A stretch of 64,000 nucleotides of DNA from Gudongella oleilytica (GCF_004101785.1 NZ_CP035130.1:2108001-2172000), one strand, 5' to 3'; counted from the first letter of the stretch, positions 18,181-26,950 are shown. Translations and numbers: made by a program. Notes: generated by a model from the sequence alone, not told the origin.

Positions 18181-18445
18181 CTTCTCTTCGATCGTGCTTT
18201 TGGGCATTACTGACATGAGACGTACCTCTACTTACAGCTCGCTTCACTCCTTGTAAGCAGGGTTACGACTTCAACATGGCACGATAGCATCAGATTGATG
18301 TCGAGTATGTGTTTTGCAATTTTTCCGTGCAAGGGAACAGGTCGAAGGTGTTTTTGTAGCCATTTTGCGTATGTGGGAATATGGCCACGGTATTTGATAA
18401 TTTTTATCCGCTTTTGGGAATAAGCCATTACCTTCTTTACAATTT
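18181..18445. other. Unassigned stretch, possible gene remnant
   Basis: About 265 bp with open but overlapping frames on both strands. The longest minus-strand frame (73 codons, 18228-18449) has no ribosome site, runs into the cysteine desulfurase end and matches no family I know. It may be a decayed transposase or other gene; nothing more can be supported. Confidence 0.4.
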
Positions 18446-19585
18446 TCAAATAGCGGATTTGATCTTACTATATGCATCGCATATTGCTGAAGCAACGTAT
18501 TCTGCTTCCTCAATAGTATTATATTTACCATATGAAATACGAATTGCTGACTTGGCTTGTTCTTCGGATACTCCCAAAGCAAGTAAAACATGGGAAGGTT
18601 CATCGTTTCCAGAATTACAAGCAGAACTGGTTGAAACACACACCCCCTTCAGGTCAAGAATGTTCATCAACGATTCACCTGAAACGCCATTGAATCCAAG
18701 GTTTACGGTTCCAGGCAAACGCAATTCTGCGTTTCCATTTATCCAGACGTCGGGAATTCTCTCCCGAATTTCTGAAACTGTAGTTTGTACCATCGCTTGA
18801 AGTCGCTCAGCAGTTTTTCGCATTTCCTTTACGTTTTCTTCAATTGCATAACCTGCTGCTACAATTCCTGCCACATTTTCCGTGCCGGCACGGTAGCCAT
18901 GTTCCTGCTTGCCACCGAATACAAGATTGGGTAAATCAACACTCGCACGTTTATAGAGAAAGCCGGTTCCTTTTGCTCCATTAAATTTATGAGCAGAAGC
19001 CGACAGGAAATCAACGTGAAGTTTATTTATATCAACTGGTATATGTCCGACGGCTTGGACAGCGTCCGTGTGGAATAAAATTCCTTTACCATGAAGGTAT
19101 TTCCCTATTTCTGCTATCGGCTGAATCGTTCCAATTTCGTTGTTAGCAAGCATGATAGAAACAAATTTGGTATTAGGTTTGACTGCCGATATTACATCAT
19201 CAACTAAGACAAGACCATTTTTATTAACTTGCAAATAAGTAACCTTAATGTTCTCAGTTTCAAGAGCACGGCACACATTTAAGACAGAGTGATGTTCAAT
19301 TGATGAAGTTATAATATGGATATCTTCACCTTTAAACAATTTTGTGACACCTTGCAGAACCCAGTTATTAGCTTCTGAACCACCGGAGGTGAACGTAATT
19401 TCGGCCGGTTGAGCCCCAATAGCCTCGGCTACTTGTTTACGCGCCTGTTCAACTGCACGCTTTGCTTTTATACCAAGTGAATATTGACTGGAGGCATTAC
19501 CATACTGCTCTTGTAGAAACGGAAGCATTTTTTCAAAAGCTTTATCTGATATTTTTGTTGTTGCGGCATTGTCGGCGTAAATCAT
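18446..19585 (-). CDS. Cysteine desulfurase, IscS/NifS type
   Basis: A 379-residue PLP enzyme that takes sulfur from cysteine to a persulfide. It has the IYADNAATT start, the PLP lysine in SAHKFNGAKG, the TSGGSEANN block and the catalytic loop cysteine in SSACNSG. The start at ATG 19585 has GGGGG about six bases upstream; the GTG at 19612 would overlap the preceding gene. It follows a small zinc-ribbon protein, with a fragment of a defence-type gene before that, so a role in accessory sulfur chemistry such as DNA phosphorothioation (DndA-like) is possible. Housekeeping Fe-S or tRNA thiolation is equally possible. Confidence 0.85.
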   Translation of the reverse strand: MIYADNAATTKISDKAFEKMLPFLQEQYGNASSQYSLGIKAKRAVEQARKQVAEAIGAQPAEITFTSGGSEANNWVLQGVTKLFKGEDIHIITSSIEHHSVLNVCRALETENIKVTYLQVNKNGLVLVDDVISAVKPNTKFVSIMLANNEIGTIQPIAEIGKYLHGKGILFHTDAVQAVGHIPVDINKLHVDFLSASAHKFNGAKGTGFLYKRASVDLPNLVFGGKQEHGYRAGTENVAGIVAAGYAIEENVKEMRKTAERLQAMVQTTVSEIRERIPDVWINGNAELRLPGTVNLGFNGVSGESLMNILDLKGVCVSTSSACNSGNDEPSHVLLALGVSEEQAKSAIRISYGKYNTIEEAEYVASAICDAYSKIKSAI

Positions 19586-19596
19586 AGTTTCCCCCG

Positions 19597-19797
19597 TTAA
19601 AACAGAGTACACCCCTGCTCCTTAAATTCTTCAATTTTTGCTAGCAGCTCATCGGTTGTTACGTCTAGGTGCTCAGCAAAACAGTCGAGGCAATAGAACT
19701 GCTTTATATCATGGCCAAGCATCTTTTTGTTTGTCCCAACCTCATCCCTTGTGAGTTGAGCCTTACCACAGGCAAAACATCTTATATCATTTTTCAT
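19597..19797 (-). CDS. Small zinc-ribbon protein of unknown function
   Basis: A 66-residue protein with two CxxC pairs (CFACG near residue 7, CLDC near 36) spaced like a zinc ribbon, then a helical C-terminus ending in GCTLF. It overlaps the end of the upstream frame by 11 bp and ends 11 bp before the cysteine desulfurase start, so the two are probably co-translated. It could deliver sulfur, bind a metal or act as a regulator. I do not recognise the family. Confidence 0.65.
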   Translation of the reverse strand: MKNDIRCFACGKAQLTRDEVGTNKKMLGHDIKQFYCLDCFAEHLDVTTDELLAKIEEFKEQGCTLF

Positions 19798-20158
19798 TAT
19801 TGCACAGTTCCTCGTTTATTGAGAATTGCGGGATGTCTTTGCCTCGATACTCAGTATCTAAAATTCCTAATTGGTTCTTTATTGTAGCTCGCATAGCACA
19901 AGCACGGCGCAAGCAATAGCGATTGAAGTCACGCGCTGTGATGTCCGTAGTTTTTCTGACATTAGGGAATAACAGTTTCAGGTACGCTGTTGCTATGCGT
20001 TTAATCGCCTCCGTATCACGAGTATCGGCGGCTTCGGGAACATTTACCAGTTTATCGACTACTGCTCGATATGTTGTGTCACTCCTAAGTTCGTGGAGAA
20101 TTGTACAGAAGTACTCCGAGTTCAAAGCCCATCCAGATATCTTAAGGTCATCATTCAT
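19787..20158 (-). pseudogene. C-terminal fragment resembling the AAA+ end of BrxL (BREX Lon-like protein)
   Basis: The 123-codon frame aligns by eye with the region of Escherichia coli BrxL just after its AAA+ core: EYFCTILHELR with DYLAEYMREMR, TRDTEAIKRIATAYLKLLFP with QRDVIAVRRTVSGLLKLMHP, and AMRATIKNQL with EVRRRVKEQL. Walker motifs are missing because the frame is cut at about 20158, where GC-rich phage DNA begins. It also stops without a Lon protease domain, so either the family is shorter or both ends are lost. The match is from memory and needs a profile search. Confidence 0.5.
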
Positions 20159-20160
20159 TC

Positions 20161-20852
20161 CCGGAAAGCTGCAGGGCTACTGGATCCTGGAGCTCGGAGA
20201 GCTTACGGGCATCAAGAAAATGGATGTGGAAACGGTGAAGTCCTTCATCACCCGAACCGACGACAAATACCGCCCCTCCTACGACCGCGCGGTGGAAAGC
20301 CACCCGCGCCAGTGCATCATCGTGGGCACGACCAACTCGGACGGCGGCTTTCTGCGGGACATTACCGGCAACCGCCGCTTCTGGCCGGTGCGGGTCACCG
20401 GAAACGGGACGAAGCATCCGTGGGAGCTTTCGGACATCGATCAGATTTGGGCGGAAGCCCTGGTTCGATACGCCGAAGGCGAGGAGCTGTACCTGACGGG
20501 CGAGCTTGCGGCGGCCGCCTTCGCCGAACAGCGCGAGGCCATGGAAAACAACGACCGGGAAGGCCTGGTGGCCGACTATCTGGAGACCCTGCTCCCGGAA
20601 AACTGGGACGCCATGGACATTTACCGCAGGCTTGAGTACTTCCATTCGCCGGACGACCCTACCCGGGTAAAAGGTACGGTGCGCCGCACCCAGGTCTTCA
20701 CGATGGAGATCTGGTGCGAGTGTTTCGGAAAATCTCGGGAGTCCATCAAAAAGGCCGACTCTTACGAAATCCAGGGCATTCTGAACCGCTTGGGCGGCTG
20801 GACGAAATGCACCTCCGGCAAAACGGGCAAGCGAAAAAGGAGGAGTATGTGA
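20161..20852 (+). pseudogene. Phage VirE/VapE-type primase-helicase, C-terminal part
   Basis: The last 230 codons or so of a virulence-associated E family protein, a phage superfamily III-like helicase tied to primase function. Conserved parts are GKLQGYWILELGEL, the ETVKSFITR segment, QCIIVGTTNSDGGFLRD and GNRRFWPV. The 5' part, including Walker A, is missing: at about 20160 the sequence changes to unrelated AT-rich DNA. The reading frame continues upstream only by chance. It overlaps the VRR-NUC start by 4 bp, as in intact phages. Confidence 0.75.
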
Positions 20853-21137
20853 AAGAGAAAATACTGGAGCGCAGGCTCGTTCTGGCGGTCAAAAAAGTGG
20901 GCGGTGTCTGCCCCAAATTCGTCAGCCCCGGTTTGGACGGAATGCCCGACCGCCTGATTCTCCTGCCGGGCGGCAGAATCGCCTTTGCAGAGGTCAAAAG
21001 GCGTGGGGAGAAACCACGCCCCCCTGCAGGCCGCCCGGCATGGAATGCTCCGCCGCCTGGGCTTTGCAGTCTATATGCTGGACGACGAAGCACAGATTGA
21101 AACCATTTTGAAATTTACGGGAGGTGATGCCGGATGA
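20849..21137 (+). pseudogene. VRR-NUC domain nuclease, frameshifted
   Basis: From GTG 20849 (ribosome site AGGAGGAG) the frame reads a VRR-NUC fold: PKFVSPGLDGMPDRLILLPGG, then FAEVKRRGEKPRP with the catalytic E-V-K. After a run of six C at about 21022 the continuation (HGMLRRLGFAVYMLDDEAQI) is in another frame and ends at 21137, overlapping the helicase start. One base in the C-run would restore about 95 residues, the normal length. Such nucleases sit beside SNF2 helicases in many phages. A sequencing error in the homopolymer cannot be excluded. Confidence 0.7.
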
Positions 21138-22496
21138 AGTTCATTCCGCACGGCTATCAGCAATATGCCGCCCGATACATCGAGGAGCATCCCGTTGCCG
21201 CCGTCCTGCTGGATATGAGCTTGGGTTAGCAAAACCGTGATTACACTAACAGCGGTCAACGACCTGCTGTTTGACCGGTTTGAGGTCCGCCGTGTTCTGG
21301 TCATCGCCCCTCTCCGCGTGGCAAGGGATACCTGGCCCGCGGAAATCGAGAAATGGGAGCACCTGTCCGCCCTGCGGTTTGCCGTGGAGGTCGGCACGGA
21401 AGCCGAGCGAAAAGCTGCTTTGCAAAAACAAGCCGACATCCACATCATCAACCGGGAAAACGTTCCGTGGCTCATCGAGAACAGCGGAATTCTATGGCAG
21501 TGGGATATGGTTGTGGTCGACGAGCTTTCCAGCTTCAAAAGCCACCAAGCAAAGCGCTTCCGGGCCCTGATGAAGGTGCGGCCCAAAGTTAAACGCATCG
21601 TGGGGCTGACGGGAACGCCCACCGGCAACGGCCTGATGGATCTGTGGGCGAAGTTCCGGCTTCTGGACATGGGAGAGCGTCTGGGCCGGTTCATCGGCCG
21701 ATACCGGACCGACTACTTCGTCCCAGACAAGCGAAACGGGCAGGTCATTTTCAGCTACAAACCCCTGCCCGGTGCGGAGGAAGCCATCTACCGAAAGATT
21801 TCCAACATCACCATTTCCGTGCGATCAGGCGATTTTCTGAAAACGCCGGAACTGGTATCAAGCGAATACCCGGTGCGGATGTCGGAGTCCGAGCGGAAAC
21901 GGTACGAGGAAATGAAGCGCGACCTCGTGCTTCAAACTGCAAACGGCGAAGTAACCGCCGCCAATGCTGCCGCGCTGTCAAACAAGCTGTGCCAGATGGC
22001 GAACGGCGCGGTGTACGACGACAGCGGCGGCGTCCTCCGCATCCACGACCGCAAGCTGGATGCGCTGGAGGATCTGATCGAAGCGGCAAACGGAAAACCC
22101 GCTCTGGTGACGTACTGGTTTAAGCACGATTTGGAACAAATCGGCGCAAGGCTGAAAGCACGTCATATTCCGTTTTCTAAGTTGGATACATCAGAGTCTA
22201 TCACCAGTTGGAATCAGGGCAAGCTTCCGGTGGCGCTGATTCATCCCGCTTCGGCCGGACACGGGCTGAACCTGCAGAGCGGCGGTTCGACGCTTATCTG
22301 GTTTGGGCTGACATGGAGCCTGGAACTCTACCAGCAGACCAATGCCCGTCTCTGGCGGCAGGGACAGCAATCGGAAACGGTGGTCATCCAACACATCATC
22401 ACAAAAGGCACGATTGACGAGCGCATCCTGCAGGCGTTGTCCCGGAAGGACGCGGCCCAGAGTGCGCTGATCGAAGCCGTTAAAGCCAATCTGTGA
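21134..22496 (+). pseudogene. Phage SNF2-family DNA helicase with broken Walker A
   Basis: About 450 codons of a DEAD-like/SNF2 helicase of the phage replication type. It starts MKFIPHGYQQYAARYIEEHP and contains VIAPLRVARDTWP, VVDELSSFK, GLTGTPTGNGLMDLW and the C-terminal QTNARLWRQGQ motif VI. Between LDMSLG and SKTVITLTA there is a TAG and a frame change exactly where GLGKT should be; four extra bases (TTAG) after GG would explain it. The ATP-binding loop is destroyed, so the product would be inactive. It follows the VRR-NUC gene with a 4-bp overlap. Confidence 0.75.
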
Positions 22497-22545
22497 AAAT
22501 CTGCGGAGTCAATCCGAGGGAAACAAAACCCGAGGAGGAATCCCT

Positions 22546-22966
22546 ATGGATACACGCCCCCTTTCGGCGAAGGAGTACCTTTCCCAAACCTACCGCATCG
22601 ACCAGCGCATCAATTCGAAGCTGGAGCAGATCCGCTCCCTGCGGATCCTTGCGGAGAAAGCAGGTGCCGCCGGACAAAAACAACCGCAACGTCCACCGGA
22701 TGGAGGATGTTATCGTGAAGATGCTGGACTTGGAGGATGAAATCAACGCCGACCTCCAGTGCCTCATCGACCTCAAGCACGAAGTGGTAACCATTATCAA
22801 ATTCGTGGAAAGCCCCGAACTCCAAACGCTTCTGGAACTGCGGTACTTGTGCTTCAACACCTGGGAGGAAATTTCCGTGGCACTGCATCTCGATATCCGC
22901 TGGTTGCATCGGCTGCATAACAAGGCTTTGAACGAGGTGGACGCGATCCGCCGCGCCGAACCATAG
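22546..22966 (+). pseudogene. DUF1492-type phage protein, frameshifted
   Basis: The N-terminal part (MDTRPLSAKEYLSQTYRIDQ, then RINSKLEQIRSLR) is in one frame from ATG 22546 and the C-terminal part (NRNVHRMEDVIVKMLDLEDE, then a sigma-like helix-turn-helix LRYLCFNTWEEISVAL) is in another, with the change at about 22670-22690. Together they give about 140 residues, the size of DUF1492 proteins, which resemble small sigma factors or ArpU-like late regulators of Firmicute phages. An AGGAGGAAT ribosome site precedes the ATG. Confidence 0.65.
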
Positions 22967-23006
22967 AAAACAGCCTCGCGGTTTTTCTCTCCGCGAGGCT
23001 GTTTTT
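22967..23006. terminator. Strong bidirectional terminator
   Basis: A 15-bp GC-rich stem (AAAACAGCCTCGCGG, 22967-22981, with 22991-23005) is flanked by A-runs and T-runs and separates convergent genes. Confidence 0.9.
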
Positions 23007-23922
23007 AGTCCTGCAATAGGTTCAAATATTGGGAAAGCCTTTCCTTTACATACTCTCCCACCATGTTCACCATCGGGGATGCATAGTTGTCCCGATAATA
23101 GCTATCAAAGCAGGTGTAGTATTTTCTCCTGTCCGCAAACTTCACGTCAATGGGCGGATAACCCGCCTGCATCAGCATCAGGTTCAAAATCAGCCGCCCG
23201 GTGCGGCCGTTGCCGTCGATGAACGGGTGGATGCCCTCAAAGTTCAGGTGGAACAGCGCCGCCGTTTCTATGGGGTGTCGGTTGTTTTTGGACAAATCCG
23301 CAACCAGCCGTTCCATCTGAACCGGGACCAGGTAAGGCTGCGGCGGTTCGTGGTACGCGCCCATAATTTTTACCGGGATTCTCCGGTACACGCCCTTATC
23401 CTCCGGTCGATCCATCAAAACAAGGGAGTGGATTTCGCGAATAATTCGTTCCGAAATCGGGATTTTTTCGCTGACAAGCGAAACAACATAAAGGAAAGCG
23501 TCGCGATGCCCGACCGCTTCCAAATGGTCTTTGAGCGGCTTTTTATCTATGGTCACGCCCTCTAGCGCCAGCGCGGTTTCCTGCAGCGTGAGCGTGTTGC
23601 CCTCGATGGCGTTAGAGTTGTAGGTGAATTCCACGAGGAATTCATCCTGCAGGCGTTTCAGTTCCCCCGCGGTCAGCGGACGCCGGCGGTCAAGCTCCGC
23701 CTTCATCTCGTCGATAGACGTAAAGAGTGCGGCGTATTGTTCCGGAATCTCCTTGCCGCGCAGGCTGCGCCCGTCAATCGGTTTTAACGTGTCCGCCGGA
23801 ATAAGGTAGGAACGCCCTTTTCTGACGACTCCCTCGATCCGCCCCTCGGCGCAAAGCAAGCGGACCCGCCGGTCGGATATGCCCCACCGCTGTGACGCCT
23901 GTTTTACGGTTATATATTGCAT
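23005..23922 (-). CDS. Fic family protein with N-terminal MerR-like DNA-binding domain
   Basis: A 305-residue protein. Residues 1-50 form an excisionase/MerR-type winged helix (TVKQASQRWGISDRRVRLL), and the Fic domain has the full catalytic motif HPFIDGNGRTGR near residue 210. Fic enzymes transfer AMP to protein hydroxyls. An inhibitory-like motif (TYNSNAIEGNTLTLQE) lies near 115, as in class II Fic proteins. The start at 23922 follows GGAGGTG; the longer frame to 23958 overlaps the promoter. The DNA-binding domain, the strong promoter and the dyad at 23960-24014 suggest self-regulation. It is intact inside a decayed prophage, so it may be under selection. Confidence 0.88.
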   Translation of the reverse strand: MQYITVKQASQRWGISDRRVRLLCAEGRIEGVVRKGRSYLIPADTLKPIDGRSLRGKEIPEQYAALFTSIDEMKAELDRRRPLTAGELKRLQDEFLVEFTYNSNAIEGNTLTLQETALALEGVTIDKKPLKDHLEAVGHRDAFLYVVSLVSEKIPISERIIREIHSLVLMDRPEDKGVYRRIPVKIMGAYHEPPQPYLVPVQMERLVADLSKNNRHPIETAALFHLNFEGIHPFIDGNGRTGRLILNLMLMQAGYPPIDVKFADRRKYYTCFDSYYRDNYASPMVNMVGEYVKERLSQYLNLLQD

Positions 23923-23948
23923 CGTTTCACCTCCCGGTCTTTTGTTAT

Positions 23949-23977
23949 AGTATACCACATTATCGGAATAATATCAA
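23949..23977 (-). promoter_or_regulatory. Sigma-A promoter of the fic gene
   Basis: On the minus strand TTGATA (23972-23977) and TATACT (23949-23954) are 17 bp apart, an almost ideal sigma-A promoter about 27 bp before the ATG. Confidence 0.85.
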
Positions 23978-24014
23978 CTGTAAAACAAGATATTTAGAGA
24001 TATTATTCCGATAA
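23960..24014. promoter_or_regulatory. Large operator-like inverted repeat at the fic promoter
   Basis: A perfect 16-bp inverted repeat, TTATCGGAATAATATC (23960-23975) and its complement (23999-24014), has a 23-bp spacer. Each arm contains a smaller TTAT/ATAA dyad. The left arm covers the -10/-35 spacer and part of the -35, so a bound protein would block the polymerase. The Fic protein's own winged helix is the first candidate. Confidence 0.7.
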
Positions 24015-24108
24015 ACCCAAACGGCCGATACCCGTGAGCGGAATTCGCCACCTAAGGCCACAGAAAGCCACCCTTTCCCTGTGATATAACTATAATAGCG
24101 AAAAAATG

Positions 24109-24138
24109 AAGGGCGCACCCGCAATCGGGCGCGTCCTT
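24109..24138 (+). terminator. Terminator hairpin before the HNH gene
   Basis: A 13-bp imperfect GC-rich stem (24109-24121 with 24126-24138, one mismatch and one wobble) with loop CAAT, followed by TT. It has no rightward gene just upstream, so it may be a relic of a lost gene. Confidence 0.5.
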
Positions 24139-24165
24139 TTACTATGTTTGAGGAGATAGCAGGCC

Positions 24166-24516
24166 ATGCCGTACAAACCAAAGAAACCCTGCGCCTACCC
24201 AGGCTGTCCCAGACTGACTGCCGGGCGCTACTGCGAGGAGCACGCAAAACTGGAAGCAAAACGCTACAACCGTTACGGCCGCGACCCGGAGTCCAACAAG
24301 CGCTACGGCAGGTCATGGGCGAAGATACGCGCGGCCTTTCTTGCGGCTTATCCGCTGTGCGAACGGTGCCGGGAGGAAGGCAGGCTGACCCCCGCCGTTC
24401 TGGTTCATCACAAGCGCAGGCTGACCGACGGCGGAACAAACGACTGGTCGAATCTGCTGGCGCTGTGTCAGGAATGCCATTCGAGGATTCACGCGGAGCG
24501 GAGCGATTATTTTTAG
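24166..24516 (+). CDS. Phage HNH endonuclease
   Basis: A 116-residue HNH nuclease of the type next to phage terminases. It has an N-terminal zinc-binding CAYPGCPRLT...CEEH region, a CERC pair, the core VHHKRRLTDGGTNDWSNL and the closing LCQECHSRIH. It probably helps the terminase cut DNA at packaging. The ATG follows GAGGAG. It sits just before the terminase small subunit, the usual order, and appears intact. Confidence 0.88.
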   Translation: MPYKPKKPCAYPGCPRLTAGRYCEEHAKLEAKRYNRYGRDPESNKRYGRSWAKIRAAFLAAYPLCERCREEGRLTPAVLVHHKRRLTDGGTNDWSNLLALCQECHSRIHAERSDYF

Positions 24517-24644
24517 ATTTTTTGAAATCGGGAGGGGTGGTCTGAATCTCTACGGTTTTCAAGCTGGGCAGCGCGCCCGGCCTTTCGTATAAATTTTCGC
24601 AAATTCAAAAACTTTTTCAAAGATGCATAATGGAGGTGAGGTCC

Positions 24645-25178
24645 GTGCCGAGAGGAGGAGCAAGGCCCTGTGCGGACCGCCCCAAAAAGCCGCTTGCCGA
24701 CAAGCTCCTGGAGGGCAACCCAGGCAAGCGGGAGCTGACTGTTTTGAAATTTCAGGGCGAGACCCCGGAAAAATCAAACGCTGAAAAATCAAAGAAATCA
24801 AAGGACGTGCACCGCCTGCCCACCTATCTGGACATGACCGCCAAGGAAGGTGGCGACGTCCTGCCGCCAGCCAGCAAAATTTACAAAATGCTCGCCGATT
24901 GGATCGACGGGTCCGGGTGCGGGGAACTAATCGCGCCCAACCTCATCGAGGACTTTGCGTTTCTGCGCAGGGCCTATCTAGAATGCGAATACATGAACCG
25001 CAGGCTGGGGCGCATCGCGTCCGGCAAGCGGTCGCCTTACGTCAACATGGAGCTGGATTACCAGAAGGCCATGATGGCGGTCTACAACCAGATTTGGCTG
25101 ATCGTCTCGCAGAACTGCGAAACGAAATACGAGGGAAAGAACGAATTTCTCGAAATGCTGAAAAACAGGGGGTTTTAA
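24645..25178 (+). CDS. Phage terminase small subunit, P27 family
   Basis: A 177-residue protein of the P27 small-terminase family, with the start PRGGARPCADRPKKPLADK, the KRELTVLKF block and a helical C-terminal half (GELIAPNLIEDFAFLRRAYL). It would recognise phage DNA for packaging. GTG 24645 is chosen because GGAGGTGAGG at 24632-24641 lies just before it; the ATG at 24630 would overlap that site. The partner large terminase is absent: the next gene is a DNA methyltransferase. Confidence 0.8.
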   Translation: MPRGGARPCADRPKKPLADKLLEGNPGKRELTVLKFQGETPEKSNAEKSKKSKDVHRLPTYLDMTAKEGGDVLPPASKIYKMLADWIDGSGCGELIAPNLIEDFAFLRRAYLECEYMNRRLGRIASGKRSPYVNMELDYQKAMMAVYNQIWLIVSQNCETKYEGKNEFLEMLKNRGF

Positions 25179-25181
25179 GAG

Positions 25182-26347
25182 ATGCAGTCGACCGAACGGT
25201 TTGAAAAGGTGAATATTGACAAGCTGGTGCCGTATGCCCGGAACGCCCGGACGCACTCCAAGGAGCAGATTCTGCAGCTCCGCGCCTCCCTGCGGGAATT
25301 CGGCTTTGTCAACCCCGTAATTGTGGATAAGGACTACAACATCATCGCCGGGCACGGACGTGTGCTGGCCGCCCGCGAAGAAGAGCTGACCGAGATTCCC
25401 TGCGTGTTTGCGGAACATCTGACCGAAGCGCAGAAGCGCGCCTATATTCTTGCGGACAACCGGCTGGCGCTGAACGCCAGATGGGACGAAGAACTGCTGG
25501 CCCTGGAATTCGGGGAACTGAAAGACCTCGGCTTCGATCTGGAGCTCACAGGATTCGACCCGAAGAAAATCGAAAAGCTCTTTGCCGATGACGGCAACAG
25601 GGTACAGGACGATGACTTCGATTTAACAGCCGCTTTGGAAGAGGCGGCTTTTGTTTTGCCCGGCGATGTGTGGACGCTGGGGCACCACCGCCTGATCTGC
25701 GGCGACGCCACCGATGCGGACACGGTCAAAAGGCTGATGAACGGACGAAAAGCAAATCTTGTTCTGACCGACCCGCCGTACAACGTGGATTTCAAAGGCT
25801 CCGGCGGGCTGAAAATCAAGAACGACAGCCAGGAGCCCGGTCAGTTCTACGCTTTCCTGCTCTCGGCGTTCCGGGAAGCGGGCTTTCACCTCTCCGGCAC
25901 CTGCATCTGGGTGAAGGACAGCTTTGTGATGAGGTGCTCGCCATACCAGTGGCAGCACGAGCCGATTCTGTATGGCTGGCTCAAAACCGGCACCCACAAG
26001 TGGTACGCGGGGCGCTTGGAAGCCACCGTCTGGAATTTCGCCAAGCAAAGAAAAACAGCGACCACCCAACAAGCAAGCCCCTCGACCTGCTGACCTATCC
26101 CATCCGCAACTCCAGTCAGGCAAACGGCATCGTGCTGGACACCTTCGGCGGCTCCGGTTCCACGCTCATCGCCTGTGAGCAGACCGACCGCATCTGCTGC
26201 ATGATGGAACTGGATGAAAAATATGCTTCCGTCATCCTGCGCCGGTACGCCGAGTTCAAAGGAAACGATGAAGACATCACCTGCGAGCGCGGCGGAAAGA
26301 CGTTTGCCTATGCCGACCTCGTCAAGGAGGTGGCGGGACGTGGATAA
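25182..26347 (+). pseudogene. ParB-domain DNA N6-adenine methyltransferase, frameshifted
   Basis: Residues 1-100 are a ParB/Srx-like nuclease-fold domain (VPYARNARTHSKEQI, IIAGHGRVLAA), followed by a DNA methyltransferase with motif IV DPPYNVDF. The frame stops at 26093, but the missing C-terminal part (DHPTSKPLDLLTYPIRNSS, then the SAM motif DTFGGSGSTLIACE) continues in another frame to 26347. The change falls at about 26050 in an A-run after TVWNF. One base would restore a protein of about 388 residues. These enzymes are common in phages and protect or modify their DNA. Confidence 0.75.
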
Positions 26348-26906
26348 AATGCTTACGCTCGGTTCGCTTTTCGACGGCTCCGGCGGTTTTCCGCTCGGGG
26401 CCGTTTTAACGGGAATCGAACCGCTCTGGGCTTCCGAAATCGAGTCGTTCCCCATACGGGTAACCACCAAACGCCTGCCGCGGATGAAACACTTGGGCGA
26501 TATCAACAAGATAGACGGTTCCAAAGTGCAGCCCGTGGATATCGTCACGGGCGGTTTTTGCTGCCAAGACCTTTCAGTCGCGGGCAAGCGCGCCGGACTT
26601 CACGGCGAGCTGTCGGGACTGTTCTTTCAGGTGATACGAATCATTAAGGAAATGCTCGCCGCCACAGGCAACGAATACCCGAAGTTTGCCGTGCTGGAAA
26701 ACGTGCCGGATATATATTCCTCAAACGGAGGGCTTGATTTTCAGGAGGTTTTGAATGAACTTGTCCGCATCAAAGACGAAAGTGCGGAGGCGCACCCCCG
26801 CCTGTCAGTGTCGTTTAATATCGAGATTGATCTACAAATCCAACCTGACCACACAACCCTCCCAAAATCCGAAAAACATCTAAATCGACCACACGCGAAC
26901 CGCTGA
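26340..26906 (+). pseudogene. Phage DNA cytosine-5 methyltransferase, truncated
   Basis: Only the N-terminal part remains. GTG 26340, eight bases after AAGGAGGTGG, starts motif I (LGSLFDGSGGFPLGA), followed by motif IV GGFCCQDLSVAGKRAGL and motif VI VLENVPD. Homology ends near codon 155 (about 26808) and the frame then runs through unrelated DNA to 26906. The catalytic Pro-Cys-Gln reads Cys-Cys-Gln, an unusual change. The start overlaps the end of the preceding methyltransferase. The break coincides with the repeat region at 26809-26950. Confidence 0.75.
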
Positions 26907-26950
26907 CATCTATCCTGACCACTCGCCAGACTATGACATCTATATCGCTC
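26809..26950. repeat. Repeat cluster, possibly an insertion-sequence end (IS21-like)
   Basis: The methyltransferase is interrupted at TGTCGTTTAATATCG. Beyond it, variants of GACATCTANNCTGACCAC recur at 26836-26857, 26876-26897, 26905-26926 and, shortened, 26935-26947. GACCAC boxes start at 26847, 26887 and 26917. Multiple internal terminal repeats behind a TGT end are typical of IS21-family elements. No transposase gene is present, so at most a fragment remains. Confidence 0.4.

Larger units (their letters stand above)
20160..26808. mobile_element. GC-rich decayed prophage remnant
   Basis: Base composition rises sharply at about 20160 and falls again at about 26808. Within it, phage-type genes run mostly rightward: VirE-type primase/helicase end, VRR-NUC nuclease, SNF2 helicase, DUF1492 protein, HNH nuclease, terminase small subunit, ParB-methyltransferase and a C5-methyltransferase start. 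At least four carry frameshifts and the two outermost are truncated. No large terminase, capsid, portal, tail or integrase gene is present, so it is a defective fragment. Confidence 0.8.

Noticed and set aside
18228-18639. Minus-strand frames downstream of and overlapping the cysteine desulfurase gene as genes
   Set aside because: No ribosome site, overlap with a well-supported gene and no recognisable family.
20151-26587. Long antisense frames in the GC-rich prophage remnant
   Set aside because: High GC gives long chance frames. They oppose recognisable phage domains and have no start signals.
26836-26947. CRISPR array
   Set aside because: Repeats are degenerate, unevenly spaced (30-40 bp) and have no uniform spacers; no cas genes are near.
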